NCBI GenBank assembly: GCA_913063265.1
Contig: CAJXZG010000034.1
Coordinates: 1-49,864 of the forward strand
Direction of reading: 5' to 3'
Source: an uncultured Prolixibacteraceae bacterium
Lineage (GTDB): Bacteria; Bacteroidota; Bacteroidia; Bacteroidales; Prolixibacteraceae
Length of the DNA stretch: 49,864 nt
The stretch's first letter is position 1; each line of letters begins with the position of its first letter. Shown here one piece after another: positions 9,704 through 18,533 of this stretch. A model generated the notes under the pieces. That model had not been told where the DNA came from. It made no database searches and saw nothing but the letters and a program-made list of their open reading frames with translations. The position numbers and the translations under genes were made by a program.

Positions 9704-11764
9704 TTATTTCCAGAATCTGATAATAGCAACTTCAGTTAAAATAAAAATCAGGGCAAGCAATAAACACCAACGCCAAAGCTGTTTTCCCTTTTGAATTTCA
9801 TCAAAAATTTTCGAAAAATTTTGCGAAGTATTTTGAATCACCCTGGCATTTTTAAGTTGAGAGATTTCAATCTTATCCTGCAACTCGTTTTCAGTAAAAT
9901 AGTTTAAAACCGACTCTTTTCTGTCGTAATTAAACGCCATTGATGCTAAAATATTATCATTATTCAAAACCAGGTAGTGGCCATCTGATACAATTTGACC
10001 GCTAAAGTCGAGTTGTGTTCCTCTTGTTGAAATATTTTTGTTCGGAATAAATTTTTCTCCAGTTTCCTTATGTTCTATCTCTATTTTTGAATTCAAATCA
10101 ATGGTCTGACTACCTGTAATTTCTATGAAAGTTTTATTGCCCAAAACATAAGACATATCCTGTTTTGGCATGCTGTACAAAACAATGTTATACAGTGTTG
10201 GCACAAAAAGTACATCGCGGGCAAAAGCTTCATTTTTTTTCTCAAGAGGAAATGCAAATGTCCATATCTTTCCGTCTTCATAATTAACCGTTGACAAGGC
10301 TTTGTCATTATTCTGGAACCAAAGCAACCTGGTTTCCATTGACATTACATTTTGTGCAAATCGTAAATGGCCGTTGATTTCAGGATAAATTGGATTTTGT
10401 TCTTTTTTACGAAATACTTCTTCAAAGAAGCGGTTATCGAAATCTACACCTGATATTTTTTGTTTACTTGTATCGATACCTGCAATTTGACTGGCGTTAA
10501 ACATTGCCAATAAATTATTAGTATTTTCTGTATTGTTTTTTGAAGGGAAGATTACCACTGAAGTGCCCTTTGCAACACTGGTTTTTAACTCATTTAAAAA
10601 ACCACTGGAGAAACTTTCAAGATTTACAAGAAAAATGGTATTAAAACTATTTAATCTGCTGATTTGTAAATTTCTGATATTCATTTCCTCCAAAGCAATA
10701 AAATTATCATTTTTAAACAGCGAGGAGATATAGCTTAAACCCTGTTTCGAACTTTCATTGTTGGCAAATATGGCAAGTGCTTTTAATTGCGGCTCTACAA
10801 AATAACTTATGTGCCAGTTATTATCATGTGTAAAAGGATAATCAGAGATTTCCAATTTCCCAAGTTGTAATCCACTTGAGTTGTTCGTATAATTTAAGCT
10901 TGCCACAATTTCCTCGTTGGCATTCACAGAAAAGTTTGTAATCGATTTAATCGAATCGTTTAGCAGTAGTTTTAAAGGCAAATTCTGATAGTCCTGATTT
11001 GAATTGTTTTTAATTTTTACAAATATTTCCTCTTCCTGTTTTAAACGGTGAGCAGGAACTTCCACCCAGCATGAATCGATAAAAAGGTTTGCAATATCAT
11101 TGGTTTCCAAAGGAATAAAATAACTAAATACCAATTCTTCTTTAAAGTTTTCAATATCGGTTATCGACTGTTGAAAATCTGAAATAAAATAAAGATGTTT
11201 ATCAGTTTTTAAATTATCTATATTATCGCTCTGAATTGCAAAACGGTTGTAAATCATTGAAATTGGCACAACTACCGGAGAAATCTGCATCTCTGAAACT
11301 TGTTGAATAAATTGTTCTTTGTTAAACAGATGCTGATGTTTTGGTTTTAAGTCGTTGGTAAAAAGCCTGAATTTTGTGCCGGCCGGGTATGCAAGACAGA
11401 TTTCAAGTGCTTTGTTTCTGGCTACTTCCAAAAGCTGTCCCTTTTCAGAAAGTGCATTCATGCTAAAGGAGTTATCTACATATATGCCAATAATTTGGTT
11501 GGGCTGATTTTTGGTTTCTGTGTTGGCAGGAACATAAGGCCTGGCAAATGCAAAAACCAGAAAAACTATGGTTAAAATTCTTGCCAGTAAAATGAGAAGT
11601 TGTTTTAATCTTGATTTGTTTTTCGATTCCTTTTTAATGTTTTTCAGAAAACTGATGTTACTGAAATAAACAGTTTTATATTGCCTGAAACTAAATAAAT
11701 GAATGATGATTGGAATGGCAATCGAGAACAGGGCAAATAAAAATGTTGGAAAAAGGAACTTCAT
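9704..11764 (-). CDS. BatA-domain / VWA membrane protein
   Basis: Membrane-anchored protein of 686 residues. The N-terminus is the BatA domain (TIGR02226-type), with two hydrophobic segments near residues 5-25 and 55-78 and the hallmark HLFSFRQYKTVYFSNISFL. A von Willebrand A-like domain follows, with a MIDAS-like DNSFSMN near residue 95, then a long extracytoplasmic region and a C-terminal membrane segment (WRWCLLLALIFILTEVAIIRFW). Relatives sit in Bat aerotolerance or MoxR clusters, but no MoxR or BatB partner is adjacent here. It stands alone between rocD and the asparaginase, so its function is open. Confidence 0.88.
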   Translation of the reverse strand: MKFLFPTFLFALFSIAIPIIIHLFSFRQYKTVYFSNISFLKNIKKESKNKSRLKQLLILLARILTIVFLVFAFARPYVPANTETKNQPNQIIGIYVDNSFSMNALSEKGQLLEVARNKALEICLAYPAGTKFRLFTNDLKPKHQHLFNKEQFIQQVSEMQISPVVVPISMIYNRFAIQSDNIDNLKTDKHLYFISDFQQSITDIENFKEELVFSYFIPLETNDIANLFIDSCWVEVPAHRLKQEEEIFVKIKNNSNQDYQNLPLKLLLNDSIKSITNFSVNANEEIVASLNYTNNSSGLQLGKLEISDYPFTHDNNWHISYFVEPQLKALAIFANNESSKQGLSYISSLFKNDNFIALEEMNIRNLQISRLNSFNTIFLVNLESFSSGFLNELKTSVAKGTSVVIFPSKNNTENTNNLLAMFNASQIAGIDTSKQKISGVDFDNRFFEEVFRKKEQNPIYPEINGHLRFAQNVMSMETRLLWFQNNDKALSTVNYEDGKIWTFAFPLEKKNEAFARDVLFVPTLYNIVLYSMPKQDMSYVLGNKTFIEITGSQTIDLNSKIEIEHKETGEKFIPNKNISTRGTQLDFSGQIVSDGHYLVLNNDNILASMAFNYDRKESVLNYFTENELQDKIEISQLKNARVIQNTSQNFSKIFDEIQKGKQLWRWCLLLALIFILTEVAIIRFWK

Positions 11765-11954
11765 ACTAACTGTGGTTTGGGATTATAAAGATGACCACCG
11801 AACGATAACCGATATCATTCGCCCGGGATTAAAAAAATGAAAAGTTACATGAAGAATTGTTTCCTTCTTCGATCTTCGGTCTTCAAACCAACTTTTTATG
11901 TTTAAGTCCATCTTCATATCAATGTACCCTTTACATTGTTAATAACACATAGTT

Positions 11955-12929
11955 CTATTTAAAAATAGCCACCTCTCTTTCGCCGGAAGATTTTAAATAA
12001 CCACGAAACATTCCACTCGTATTAAATTCCATGGCAATATTTCCTTCGTTGTCAAGAGCAATAACACCGCCGGTTCCATTTAGTTCCGAAAGTTTTCTTA
12101 TTTCTTCCCGACAAGCTTCTTCGACGCTAAGATTTTTATATTCCATCAATGCAGAAACATCTCTCGCAAATGCAAGCCGGATATAATATTCTCCATGACC
12201 TGTGCAGGAAACAGCGCAGGTTTTATTATTGGCATAAGTTCCGGCACCAATTACAGGAGCATCACCGATTCTTCCGTATTTTTTGTTGGTCATTCCACCT
12301 GTTGATGTTCCTGCAGCGATATTACCTTTGGTGTCCAAAACTGCACATCCTACTGTTCCGGTATTATCCTGTCGGGTACGTTCTCTTTCCCTTTTTTTAA
12401 GTTTCATTAAAGATTCGAACCGGGAATCGGTATAAAAGTAGTTATTGGGTACGATTTCAAGTTTTTGTTTTTTTGCAAATTCCGATGCTCCTTCACCGCT
12501 TAAAAAAACATGTTTCGAATTTATCATAACTTCAAGAGCGGCATTAATGGGATTTTTTATATCCCGCACTCCTGCAACAGCTCCGGCATTTAAATTTTTG
12601 CCATCCATTATGGAAGCATCCAGTTCGACCTTTTCATCATGTGTAAAAACGGCTCCCTTACCTGCATTAAACAAAGGTGAATCTTCAAGAACATTTATGA
12701 CTTTTACAACAACATCGGTAGCATTGGCTCCTTCTTTTAACATCTTTTCACCCAAATTAAGTGCTTCGTTTAATTTTGCCGCATAATTGCTTTGTTGCTC
12801 TTCAGTCATTTTCTCTTTCGACATAACTCCGGCACCTCCATGAATTACGATGGCATACTTTTGTTGTGCGGTAACAACTATTGAAAACACAAGAATTATG
12901 GCAGTTATAAGCGTTTTTACAATATTCAT
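11955..12929 (-). CDS. Isoaspartyl peptidase / L-asparaginase (Ntn hydrolase)
   Basis: Plant-type (type III) asparaginase family that cleaves isoaspartyl dipeptides and asparagine after autoprocessing into alpha and beta chains. It is 324 residues with a signal peptide (MNIVKTLITAIILVFSIVVT), so it is probably periplasmic. The predicted self-cleavage site is Gly-Thr192 in NTGTVGCAVLD, where Thr192 becomes the N-terminal nucleophile of the beta subunit. The substrate-binding GTSTGGMTNKKYGRIGDAPVIGAGTYA region follows in two parts of which GRIGDAPVIGAGTYA is diagnostic. A single transcript divergent from the MerR gene is likely. Confidence 0.95.
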   Translation of the reverse strand: MNIVKTLITAIILVFSIVVTAQQKYAIVIHGGAGVMSKEKMTEEQQSNYAAKLNEALNLGEKMLKEGANATDVVVKVINVLEDSPLFNAGKGAVFTHDEKVELDASIMDGKNLNAGAVAGVRDIKNPINAALEVMINSKHVFLSGEGASEFAKKQKLEIVPNNYFYTDSRFESLMKLKKRERERTRQDNTGTVGCAVLDTKGNIAAGTSTGGMTNKKYGRIGDAPVIGAGTYANNKTCAVSCTGHGEYYIRLAFARDVSALMEYKNLSVEEACREEIRKLSELNGTGGVIALDNEGNIAMEFNTSGMFRGYLKSSGEREVAIFK

Positions 12930-13039
12930 TTTGATTCGGATTTATGATTGCAAAAATGACATATTTAAATGAGCATTAAAACAATTTCAACTACTTTTTT
13001 CCATTTTCACAACAAAGATGGTTTTCGTAAAATAGAACT

Positions 13040-13068
13040 TTTGTTTTTTTGTTTACAATTTACCTTTA
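13040..13068 (+). promoter_or_regulatory. Candidate Bacteroidota-type promoter for the MerR gene
   Basis: TTTG at 13040-13043 and TACCTTTA at 13061-13068 resemble the Bacteroidota -33 TTTG / -7 TAnnTTTG elements, with a slightly short 17-base spacer. If used, transcription would begin near 13075, which fits the downstream ATG at 13133 and not the earlier in-frame ATG at 13049. Based on pattern only. Confidence 0.3.
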
Positions 13069-13132
13069 TAAGTTTAAACAAAATATTGATTTATTTTGTT
13101 ACTATTGCAATTCAAACTCTTGTAAAAAATTT

Positions 13133-14026
13133 ATGAAAACTGAAGGATACTCAATAAAGGACCTTGAAATTATTTCAGGTGTCAAAGCGCATACCATTCG
13201 AATTTGGGAAAAAAGATACGGTTTACTGGTTCCAAGCCGTACAGATACTAATATCAGGTATTATTCAGATGCCGATTTAAGACGAATTCTTAATGTTTCC
13301 CTTTTGGTAAATAATGGTTTTAAAATATCGAAAGTTGCAAAATTTGATGACAACCAGATTAAAGATTCAGTGGAGCACATTTACAACAGGAAAAATGCAA
13401 AAGGGGATTACCTTGAGCGTTTAATCCTGCTCATGGTAAATTTTGAGAATATTGCCTTCTATAATTTCGTGAAAGAAATAATCGGTAAAATAGGAATGGA
13501 AGAAGCAATGGTTAAAGTATTTTTTCAATTGTTTGAGAGAATAGGGGCCTATTGGCAGGTTGGTTCAATTTTTCCGGCTCAGGAACATTATGTTGCAAAT
13601 CTGATGCGTCAGATTTTATGTGTTGAAATTGACAAAATAGATATTAACAAGCATAATGGATCAACAATTCTTTTTTTCTTGCATGAAGATGAATTGCACG
13701 AAATGGGATTGTTGTTTTACAGTTATTTAGCCAGAAAATCAGGTTTTAATGTTATTTATCTCGGACAAATTGTGCCTTTTGAAGATTTGGGAAAAACACA
13801 GTCTCACGTTAAAATCGATTATGTGTTTACTTCTTTTATTAATTCGATGACAAAAGAAAATCTCGAAAATTATTTGAAAAGTTTAAAACAAACATTTCAA
13901 CATCAAAAAGTATTTATTACCGGGTGGCAGGTTAATATTCATAATCCTGAGCTTCCGAGAAATTTTAAAGTGATTAAAAATTACCAGGAGTTTTACAAAT
14001 ACATTGGGGGTCCCGGAAAAAACTAA
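13133..14026 (+). CDS. MerR-family regulator with CarH-like B12-binding domain
   Basis: DNA-binding regulator of 297 residues from the chosen ATG, which opens directly into the MerR helix-turn-helix (YSIKDLEIISGVKAHTIRIW, then EKRYGLLVPSR). The earlier ATG at 13049 would add 28 unrelated residues. The middle is a helical bundle with the CarH/LitR signature W-x9-EH (W...QEH in YWQVGSIFPAQEH). The C-terminal Rossmann-like part carries ELHEMG, a match to the E/DxHxxG cobalamin-ligand motif. Family knowledge: such proteins bind adenosylcobalamin and derepress genes on illumination. The residue after the key Trp is Gln, where CarH has a His ligand, so light sensing is uncertain. It ends 19 bases before the convergent lipoprotein gene. 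Confidence 0.85.
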   Translation: MKTEGYSIKDLEIISGVKAHTIRIWEKRYGLLVPSRTDTNIRYYSDADLRRILNVSLLVNNGFKISKVAKFDDNQIKDSVEHIYNRKNAKGDYLERLILLMVNFENIAFYNFVKEIIGKIGMEEAMVKVFFQLFERIGAYWQVGSIFPAQEHYVANLMRQILCVEIDKIDINKHNGSTILFFLHEDELHEMGLLFYSYLARKSGFNVIYLGQIVPFEDLGKTQSHVKIDYVFTSFINSMTKENLENYLKSLKQTFQHQKVFITGWQVNIHNPELPRNFKVIKNYQEFYKYIGGPGKN

Positions 14027-14044
14027 CCCGGATAATTTTCAGTT

Positions 14045-14551
14045 CTAATTTGAAGTATTACTAAGCAGATTTACTGAAGGTTTTAAGGTAATTTGTTTTA
14101 CATCATCAGTATTAATTTCCATTAATTCATCATCGTCGTTCTGAGGAGTGTTACTGAAATACAGGTTATAATTGGTATCCAGCGGAACTAAAATTTTCAG
14201 CCTTTCTTTTGGAGGTATCCGAATATCCATAAAATCACAATATACAGAATCTGTCCAATACACATCTGAAAGCATATTAACATAGATAGTATCGCTTGTA
14301 GGATTGATTAAATTCAGTTTTTTTAAATGCTGTTCACCAGGAATCCAAAGGTCATATTCAGAATCAAATGCTGCAGAAATTATGGTAGATGAAAAATTTA
14401 AAATTTCGCCAAATACCTTTTCAGACCTCATTTCCTGTAATTCCTGTTGCCTGTTGTAACTATCCGTATTATATATGTATTTAGGCGAGCTGCATGAAAT
14501 AATCAGAAATACAAATAAAGTGGAAATGATATATACAGTTTTGTTTTTCAT
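14045..14551 (-). CDS. Small lipoprotein of unknown function
   Basis: A 168-residue protein with a lipoprotein signal peptide: MKNKTVYIISTLFVFLIISC, with the lipidation Cys at residue 20. The rest is acidic in its last third (PQNDDDELMEINTDD) and predicted mostly beta (DLWIPGEQHLKKLNLINP, DSVYCDFMDIRIPPKERLKI). I do not recognise a domain. It converges with the MerR gene and is divergent from the barrel protein. Confidence 0.7.
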   Translation of the reverse strand: MKNKTVYIISTLFVFLIISCSSPKYIYNTDSYNRQQELQEMRSEKVFGEILNFSSTIISAAFDSEYDLWIPGEQHLKKLNLINPTSDTIYVNMLSDVYWTDSVYCDFMDIRIPPKERLKILVPLDTNYNLYFSNTPQNDDDELMEINTDDVKQITLKPSVNLLSNTSN

Positions 14552-14704
14552 GGCTTAATTTCTACAACCGGTATTACAATAATTGTGCCTTAAGTAATTT
14601 GGTATTAGAAAATTAAAAAATAAGTGAAATTATTAAAGTGTTTAACAAAATTTTATTTAACTAAAAACGTTTATATTGCGCAACCGGAATAATAAAAATT
14701 AGAT

Positions 14705-15286
14705 ATGAAGAAGATTCTTTTAGCAGTCTGTTTGCTTTTGTTAACAGCAACTTTAATGGCTCAACCAACATTTGACCTGGGTTTAAAAGCAGGAGTTAAT
14801 TTTTCAAAAGTAAGTTTTGATATTGATGATTATTCAGCAGAATCAATCACAAAATCGCATGTAGGAGCTTTTTCAAGAATTGGATTTGGAAGAATTTTTG
14901 TTCAGCCCGAGATTTATTTTACCGGTAAAGGAGGAGATTTAACATCAAATGTTCTTACAACTGCCACATCTTTTAATTTCAAAAGTGTGGATATCCCCGT
15001 TTTACTTGGTTTAAAAATTATTAAAAGTAAAACCGTTGGTTTACACATAGTCGCCGGTCCCGTTTTTAGCAATATCACATCAAAAGAAGTTACCGGTGTA
15101 GAAGATATCGATGAATCGTTTTACAAAAATCATTACACCGGAATTCAATACGGGATAGGGGCCGATATTTTGTTTCTTACTGTTGATGCAAGGATGGAAA
15201 ACGGCTTAAGTAATTTTTACACGCTTCCTTCAGCTTCAGGTAAAAACAACACTTTTATGTTATCGTTGGGCTTTAAAATCTTGTAA
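14705..15286 (+). CDS. PorT-like outer-membrane beta-barrel protein
   Basis: A 193-residue protein with a signal peptide (MKKILLAVCLLLLTATLMA) and alternating strands typical of the small outer-membrane barrel family (OMP_b-brl_2/PorT type): FDLGLKAGVNFSKVSF, IFVQPEIYFTGKGG, KSVDIPVLLGLKI, GIQYGIGADILFLTVDARME. It ends in the C-terminal Gly-Phe-Lys-Ile-Leu strand usual for these proteins. The role is probably structural or in surface assembly and cannot be specified. It is preceded by an AT-rich promoter region and followed by a weak AT-only palindrome at 15328-15343 that may help end the transcript. Confidence 0.82.
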   Translation: MKKILLAVCLLLLTATLMAQPTFDLGLKAGVNFSKVSFDIDDYSAESITKSHVGAFSRIGFGRIFVQPEIYFTGKGGDLTSNVLTTATSFNFKSVDIPVLLGLKIIKSKTVGLHIVAGPVFSNITSKEVTGVEDIDESFYKNHYTGIQYGIGADILFLTVDARMENGLSNFYTLPSASGKNNTFMLSLGFKIL

Positions 15287-15356
15287 TGTACAGCAGGTAG
15301 CCGGATTATTTTTAAGGGATTTTTTATAAGAATTAAAATTCTTTTAACAGACAAGA

Positions 15357-15449
15357 TTATTTTCTTTTTCCTGTTTTCCAGTGTTTAAGAATAATAAATA
15401 CCGCTGCCGCCAAAAAAACAATCAGAATAAGTAGTTTTGTTTGTTCCAT
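15357..15449 (-). CDS. 30-residue single-span membrane peptide
   Basis: A short reading frame beginning ATG at 15449, four bases after the stop of the NlpC/P60 gene, and ending TAA at 15357. The product has one hydrophobic helix (LLILIVFLAAAVFIIL) flanked by Glu2/Lys5 before it and a strongly basic tail (KHWKTGKRK) after it, the charge pattern of an N-out single-span peptide. Position and orientation suggest translation from the NlpC mRNA. I do not know a named family; conservation in relatives would decide whether it is real. Confidence 0.5.
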   Translation of the reverse strand: MEQTKLLILIVFLAAAVFIILKHWKTGKRK

Positions 15450-15453
15450 TGGA

Positions 15454-16236
15454 CTAAATTATTTTTTTCATTACCCGCATTTTGTGTGAATAACGTTGTG
15501 TGTCGATATTAAAAATACCAAACTGGTCCACGTTATCGATACGTACTTTTCCTGAGGCATGTATTATTTTATTTCTCTTCCAGATGATTCCAACATGCAC
15601 AATGTTTCCTTCTTCATCATCAAAAAAAGCAAGATCTCCAGGCTCTGCTTCATCCACAAAGCTCATAGCTGTACCCATATTCACCTGTTCACCCGCGTCT
15701 CTTGGGAGCTTAATTCCAATCATTTTATAAATAATCTGTGTAAATCCGCTGCAATCGATACCAAAAGGCGTACGGCCTCCCCACAAATAAGGAGCATTAA
15801 AATATTTGAGTGCCTGGTTAATGGCCACTTCTCTTGGATTGTCAATCGTACCGTAATATACTTCACCGGTGGACGGATAGGTGTTTCTGCCAACTGAAAA
15901 TCGCTTTAAATATGGCCGCCAACCGGGTAAAGTACTGCCTGCAACCAACATCAGGCTTTGTTCTTCGTTTACAGGAACAATGGTAATTACATCGGTAGAA
16001 ACAGCTATAGGATTTCTTTTTATTTTTCTAATGGTTCTTTCATGAATTGGTGTTAACATTTTCGAATCGGCCCAACCTTCATAACCATCGTAGTCCAGTT
16101 TTACATTTGTCCATCCCACCATTTGCTCCCGCATTTCAAAATGTTCGCCAAACAAAATCTGGGTTACCATTTCACTTTTTTCAGAAGGTTCTTTTCGTAC
16201 CGGAATAATGCTAAGATTCGAAATGCCGTAATTCAT
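15454..16236 (-). CDS. NlpC/P60 peptidoglycan endopeptidase with SH3-like domains
   Basis: A C40-family cysteine peptidase expected to cut the stem peptide of peptidoglycan (typically gamma-D-Glu-diaminopimelate). It is 260 residues. Two bacterial SH3-like segments lie at about 5-60 and 75-125, with the catalytic domain from about 135. The catalytic Cys162 is in FGIDCSGF and His214 is in GNIVHVGIIW, with a further polar residue near IIHASGKV. No signal peptide is apparent, which is common for this Bacteroidota subgroup. It is divergent from the PgpH-like gene and followed after 4 bases by a 30-residue membrane peptide. Confidence 0.93.
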   Translation of the reverse strand: MNYGISNLSIIPVRKEPSEKSEMVTQILFGEHFEMREQMVGWTNVKLDYDGYEGWADSKMLTPIHERTIRKIKRNPIAVSTDVITIVPVNEEQSLMLVAGSTLPGWRPYLKRFSVGRNTYPSTGEVYYGTIDNPREVAINQALKYFNAPYLWGGRTPFGIDCSGFTQIIYKMIGIKLPRDAGEQVNMGTAMSFVDEAEPGDLAFFDDEEGNIVHVGIIWKRNKIIHASGKVRIDNVDQFGIFNIDTQRYSHKMRVMKKII

Positions 16237-16412
16237 TCAAATAATTTCTTAATTTTAATTTTTAAGAGAAAAGTATTTTTTTCGAGTTTACACAAATCTA
16301 TGAAAAAAATGGTGTCGCAGGCATCCGAATGAATGCTAAATTTATTTAATACTGTAAAACAAGGGGTATTCAAATAATTTTCGCATGATATTTGTTAACG
16401 AAGTTTCGATTT

Positions 16413-18491
16413 ATGGGAGAATTTAGAAAAAATTTTAGTCGATATGCCCTGATTTTTTACTGGGTTTTGGTTTTTGGTATTTCGGTTGTGTTGTTATACC
16501 TGATACTTCCCGGCGAACCAAAATTTAAATACGAGTACCAAAAAGGTTTTCCCTGGAAACATGAAAACCTGGTGGCCCCTTTTGATTTTGCCATATTAAA
16601 AACAGAAGCTGAACTTACTGAAGAAAGAGCTGAAATCTTAAAAGGAATTATTCCTTATTTCCAATGTGATACAACAATTTTAACTCAGCAAATAACAAAC
16701 CTCGCGGTCGATCTTGGAATGACTGATGAAAATCCGGGGAAGAGAAAGACGGAAATATATAACTCACTAAAAGAGAGTTTATCTGAGATTTATAAAGTCG
16801 GAATTTTGCAACGATCCTCCGAATCGTATGAAGAACTCAGAGATAAAACCGAAATCAAAAAAAGAACCGGTGCAACAGTAAGTACTGTTTCTGTTTCAAA
16901 ACTGTATTCTGAAAAATCGGCATACAATAAGTTTAGCCAGGTGTTAAAAAACCAGGGCAAGTTAAGAAATGCCTTACAGGAATGGTTGGATTTGGTGTCT
17001 CCGGAAAAATACATCAGGGCTAATCTGGAATATGATGCAGGAACTACAGAAAAAGAAATTACGGAAAAAATGTCAACGCTTTCACCAAACCGTGGAATGG
17101 TGCAGGTTGGAGAACGTATAATTCTGGAAGGTGAAATTGTTGATAATCAGAAATTCCAGGTACTTGAGTCCTTAAAATCAAGTTACAAAAAGGAAAATCA
17201 GAACGGAATCAGCGCATACATGAGTATCATCGGTAAGTCCTTATTTCTTTTATCGATGGTAGGACTGATTTTTATTTTTCTGTATATCTACAGGTACGAT
17301 ATAATTATACAGCGACGCAAAACTGCCTTTTTACTGCTCTTTATGGTGGCCATGGTAGCCATATCGTATTTTATCAGCACCTTCCCAAATTTGCATATTT
17401 ACCTGGTACCACTGGCAATCTTTCCAATTATTGTCAGAACTTTTTATGATTCGCGTACCGCAATTTTTATGCTGTTTGTTACCACACTCATCATCGGATT
17501 TTATGCCCCAAATAATTACGAATATATTTTGGTTCAGTTTTCTGCGGGGGTAGTTGGGGTGTTTAGCCTGAATATCATGCACCGCAGGGTTCATCTTGTG
17601 AAAGCCATGTTTTTTGTGTTGCTAACTTATTGGTTTGTGTATTCGGCCCTAAACCTGATGTTTGAAGGCTCTATTCAGGATTTTAATTATCAGATGATGA
17701 AGTGGTTTGCCATCAGCAGTGTATTTATTTTGTTGGTATATCCTATGATTTACATATTCGAAAAGGTATTTGGTTTTATTTCAGATGTTACCTTAATAGA
17801 ATTGTCCGACAGTAACCAGCCTCTTTTAAGAAAACTGGCAGAAGAAGCACCGGGAACTTTCCAGCATTCTTTGCAAATTGCTAACCTGGCCGAGGAAGTA
17901 ATTTTAAAAATAGGTGGTAATCCGTTTTTGGTAAGGGCAGGGGCATTGTATCATGACATCGGCAAAATAGCACGACCCGATTTTTTTATCGAAAATCAGT
18001 CTGTTGGTATGAATCCGCACGATACTTTAAATTATATAAAAAGTGCAGAAATAATTATCGACCATGTCAGGAATGGTGTAAAAACTGCAAAAAAACATAA
18101 TTTACCGGAGCCTATTATTGAGTTTATAGCTACGCATCATGGTACAACAAAAGCCAATTATTTTTTCCTGAAACATCAGCAGGAAAATAAGGACGGACGA
18201 AAAGATGAGGATGCATTTATTTATCCTGGACCTTTGCCAAGATCGAAAGAAGCAACAGTAGTTATGTTGATCGATGGAATTGAAGCAGCATCAAGAGCAT
18301 TAAAAGAAAAAACCTATGATAATTTAAAAGAACTGATAAATAAAATGATTGATGATAAAATTCAACAAAATCAGTTAGACAACTCAGGACTAACCTTTAA
18401 CGACATAAACGTTATTAAAGAAACTTTGTTAAATAAATTAATTAATATTTATCACATCAGGATTGAATATCCAAAAGAGGATAATAATTAA
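16413..18491 (+). CDS. PgpH-type 7TM HD-domain phosphodiesterase
   Basis: Membrane HD hydrolase of the PgpH/YqfF family, which in Firmicutes degrades cyclic di-AMP; the same substrate is inferred. I chose the ATG at 16413 over a TTG at 16392; it gives 692 residues and starts MGEFRKNFSRYALIFYWVLV. The order is one N-terminal membrane helix, an extracytoplasmic 7TMR-HDED domain (about 40-270), seven hydrophobic helices (about 285-470), then the cytoplasmic HD domain with HSLQIANLAEEV, the metal-binding His514-Asp515 in LYHDIGK, and the ATHHG motif. The S41 protease gene begins 42 bases downstream and may be cotranscribed. Confidence 0.92.
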   Translation: MGEFRKNFSRYALIFYWVLVFGISVVLLYLILPGEPKFKYEYQKGFPWKHENLVAPFDFAILKTEAELTEERAEILKGIIPYFQCDTTILTQQITNLAVDLGMTDENPGKRKTEIYNSLKESLSEIYKVGILQRSSESYEELRDKTEIKKRTGATVSTVSVSKLYSEKSAYNKFSQVLKNQGKLRNALQEWLDLVSPEKYIRANLEYDAGTTEKEITEKMSTLSPNRGMVQVGERIILEGEIVDNQKFQVLESLKSSYKKENQNGISAYMSIIGKSLFLLSMVGLIFIFLYIYRYDIIIQRRKTAFLLLFMVAMVAISYFISTFPNLHIYLVPLAIFPIIVRTFYDSRTAIFMLFVTTLIIGFYAPNNYEYILVQFSAGVVGVFSLNIMHRRVHLVKAMFFVLLTYWFVYSALNLMFEGSIQDFNYQMMKWFAISSVFILLVYPMIYIFEKVFGFISDVTLIELSDSNQPLLRKLAEEAPGTFQHSLQIANLAEEVILKIGGNPFLVRAGALYHDIGKIARPDFFIENQSVGMNPHDTLNYIKSAEIIIDHVRNGVKTAKKHNLPEPIIEFIATHHGTTKANYFFLKHQQENKDGRKDEDAFIYPGPLPRSKEATVVMLIDGIEAASRALKEKTYDNLKELINKMIDDKIQQNQLDNSGLTFNDINVIKETLLNKLINIYHIRIEYPKEDNN

Positions 18492-18533
18492 AAAAAATTA
18501 CTTTTGTTGCACTAAAAATTAGAGAATTAGAAA

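Noticed and set aside
13049-13132. Upstream in-frame ATG of the MerR gene
   Set aside because: It would add residues with no MerR similarity and overlaps the likely promoter.
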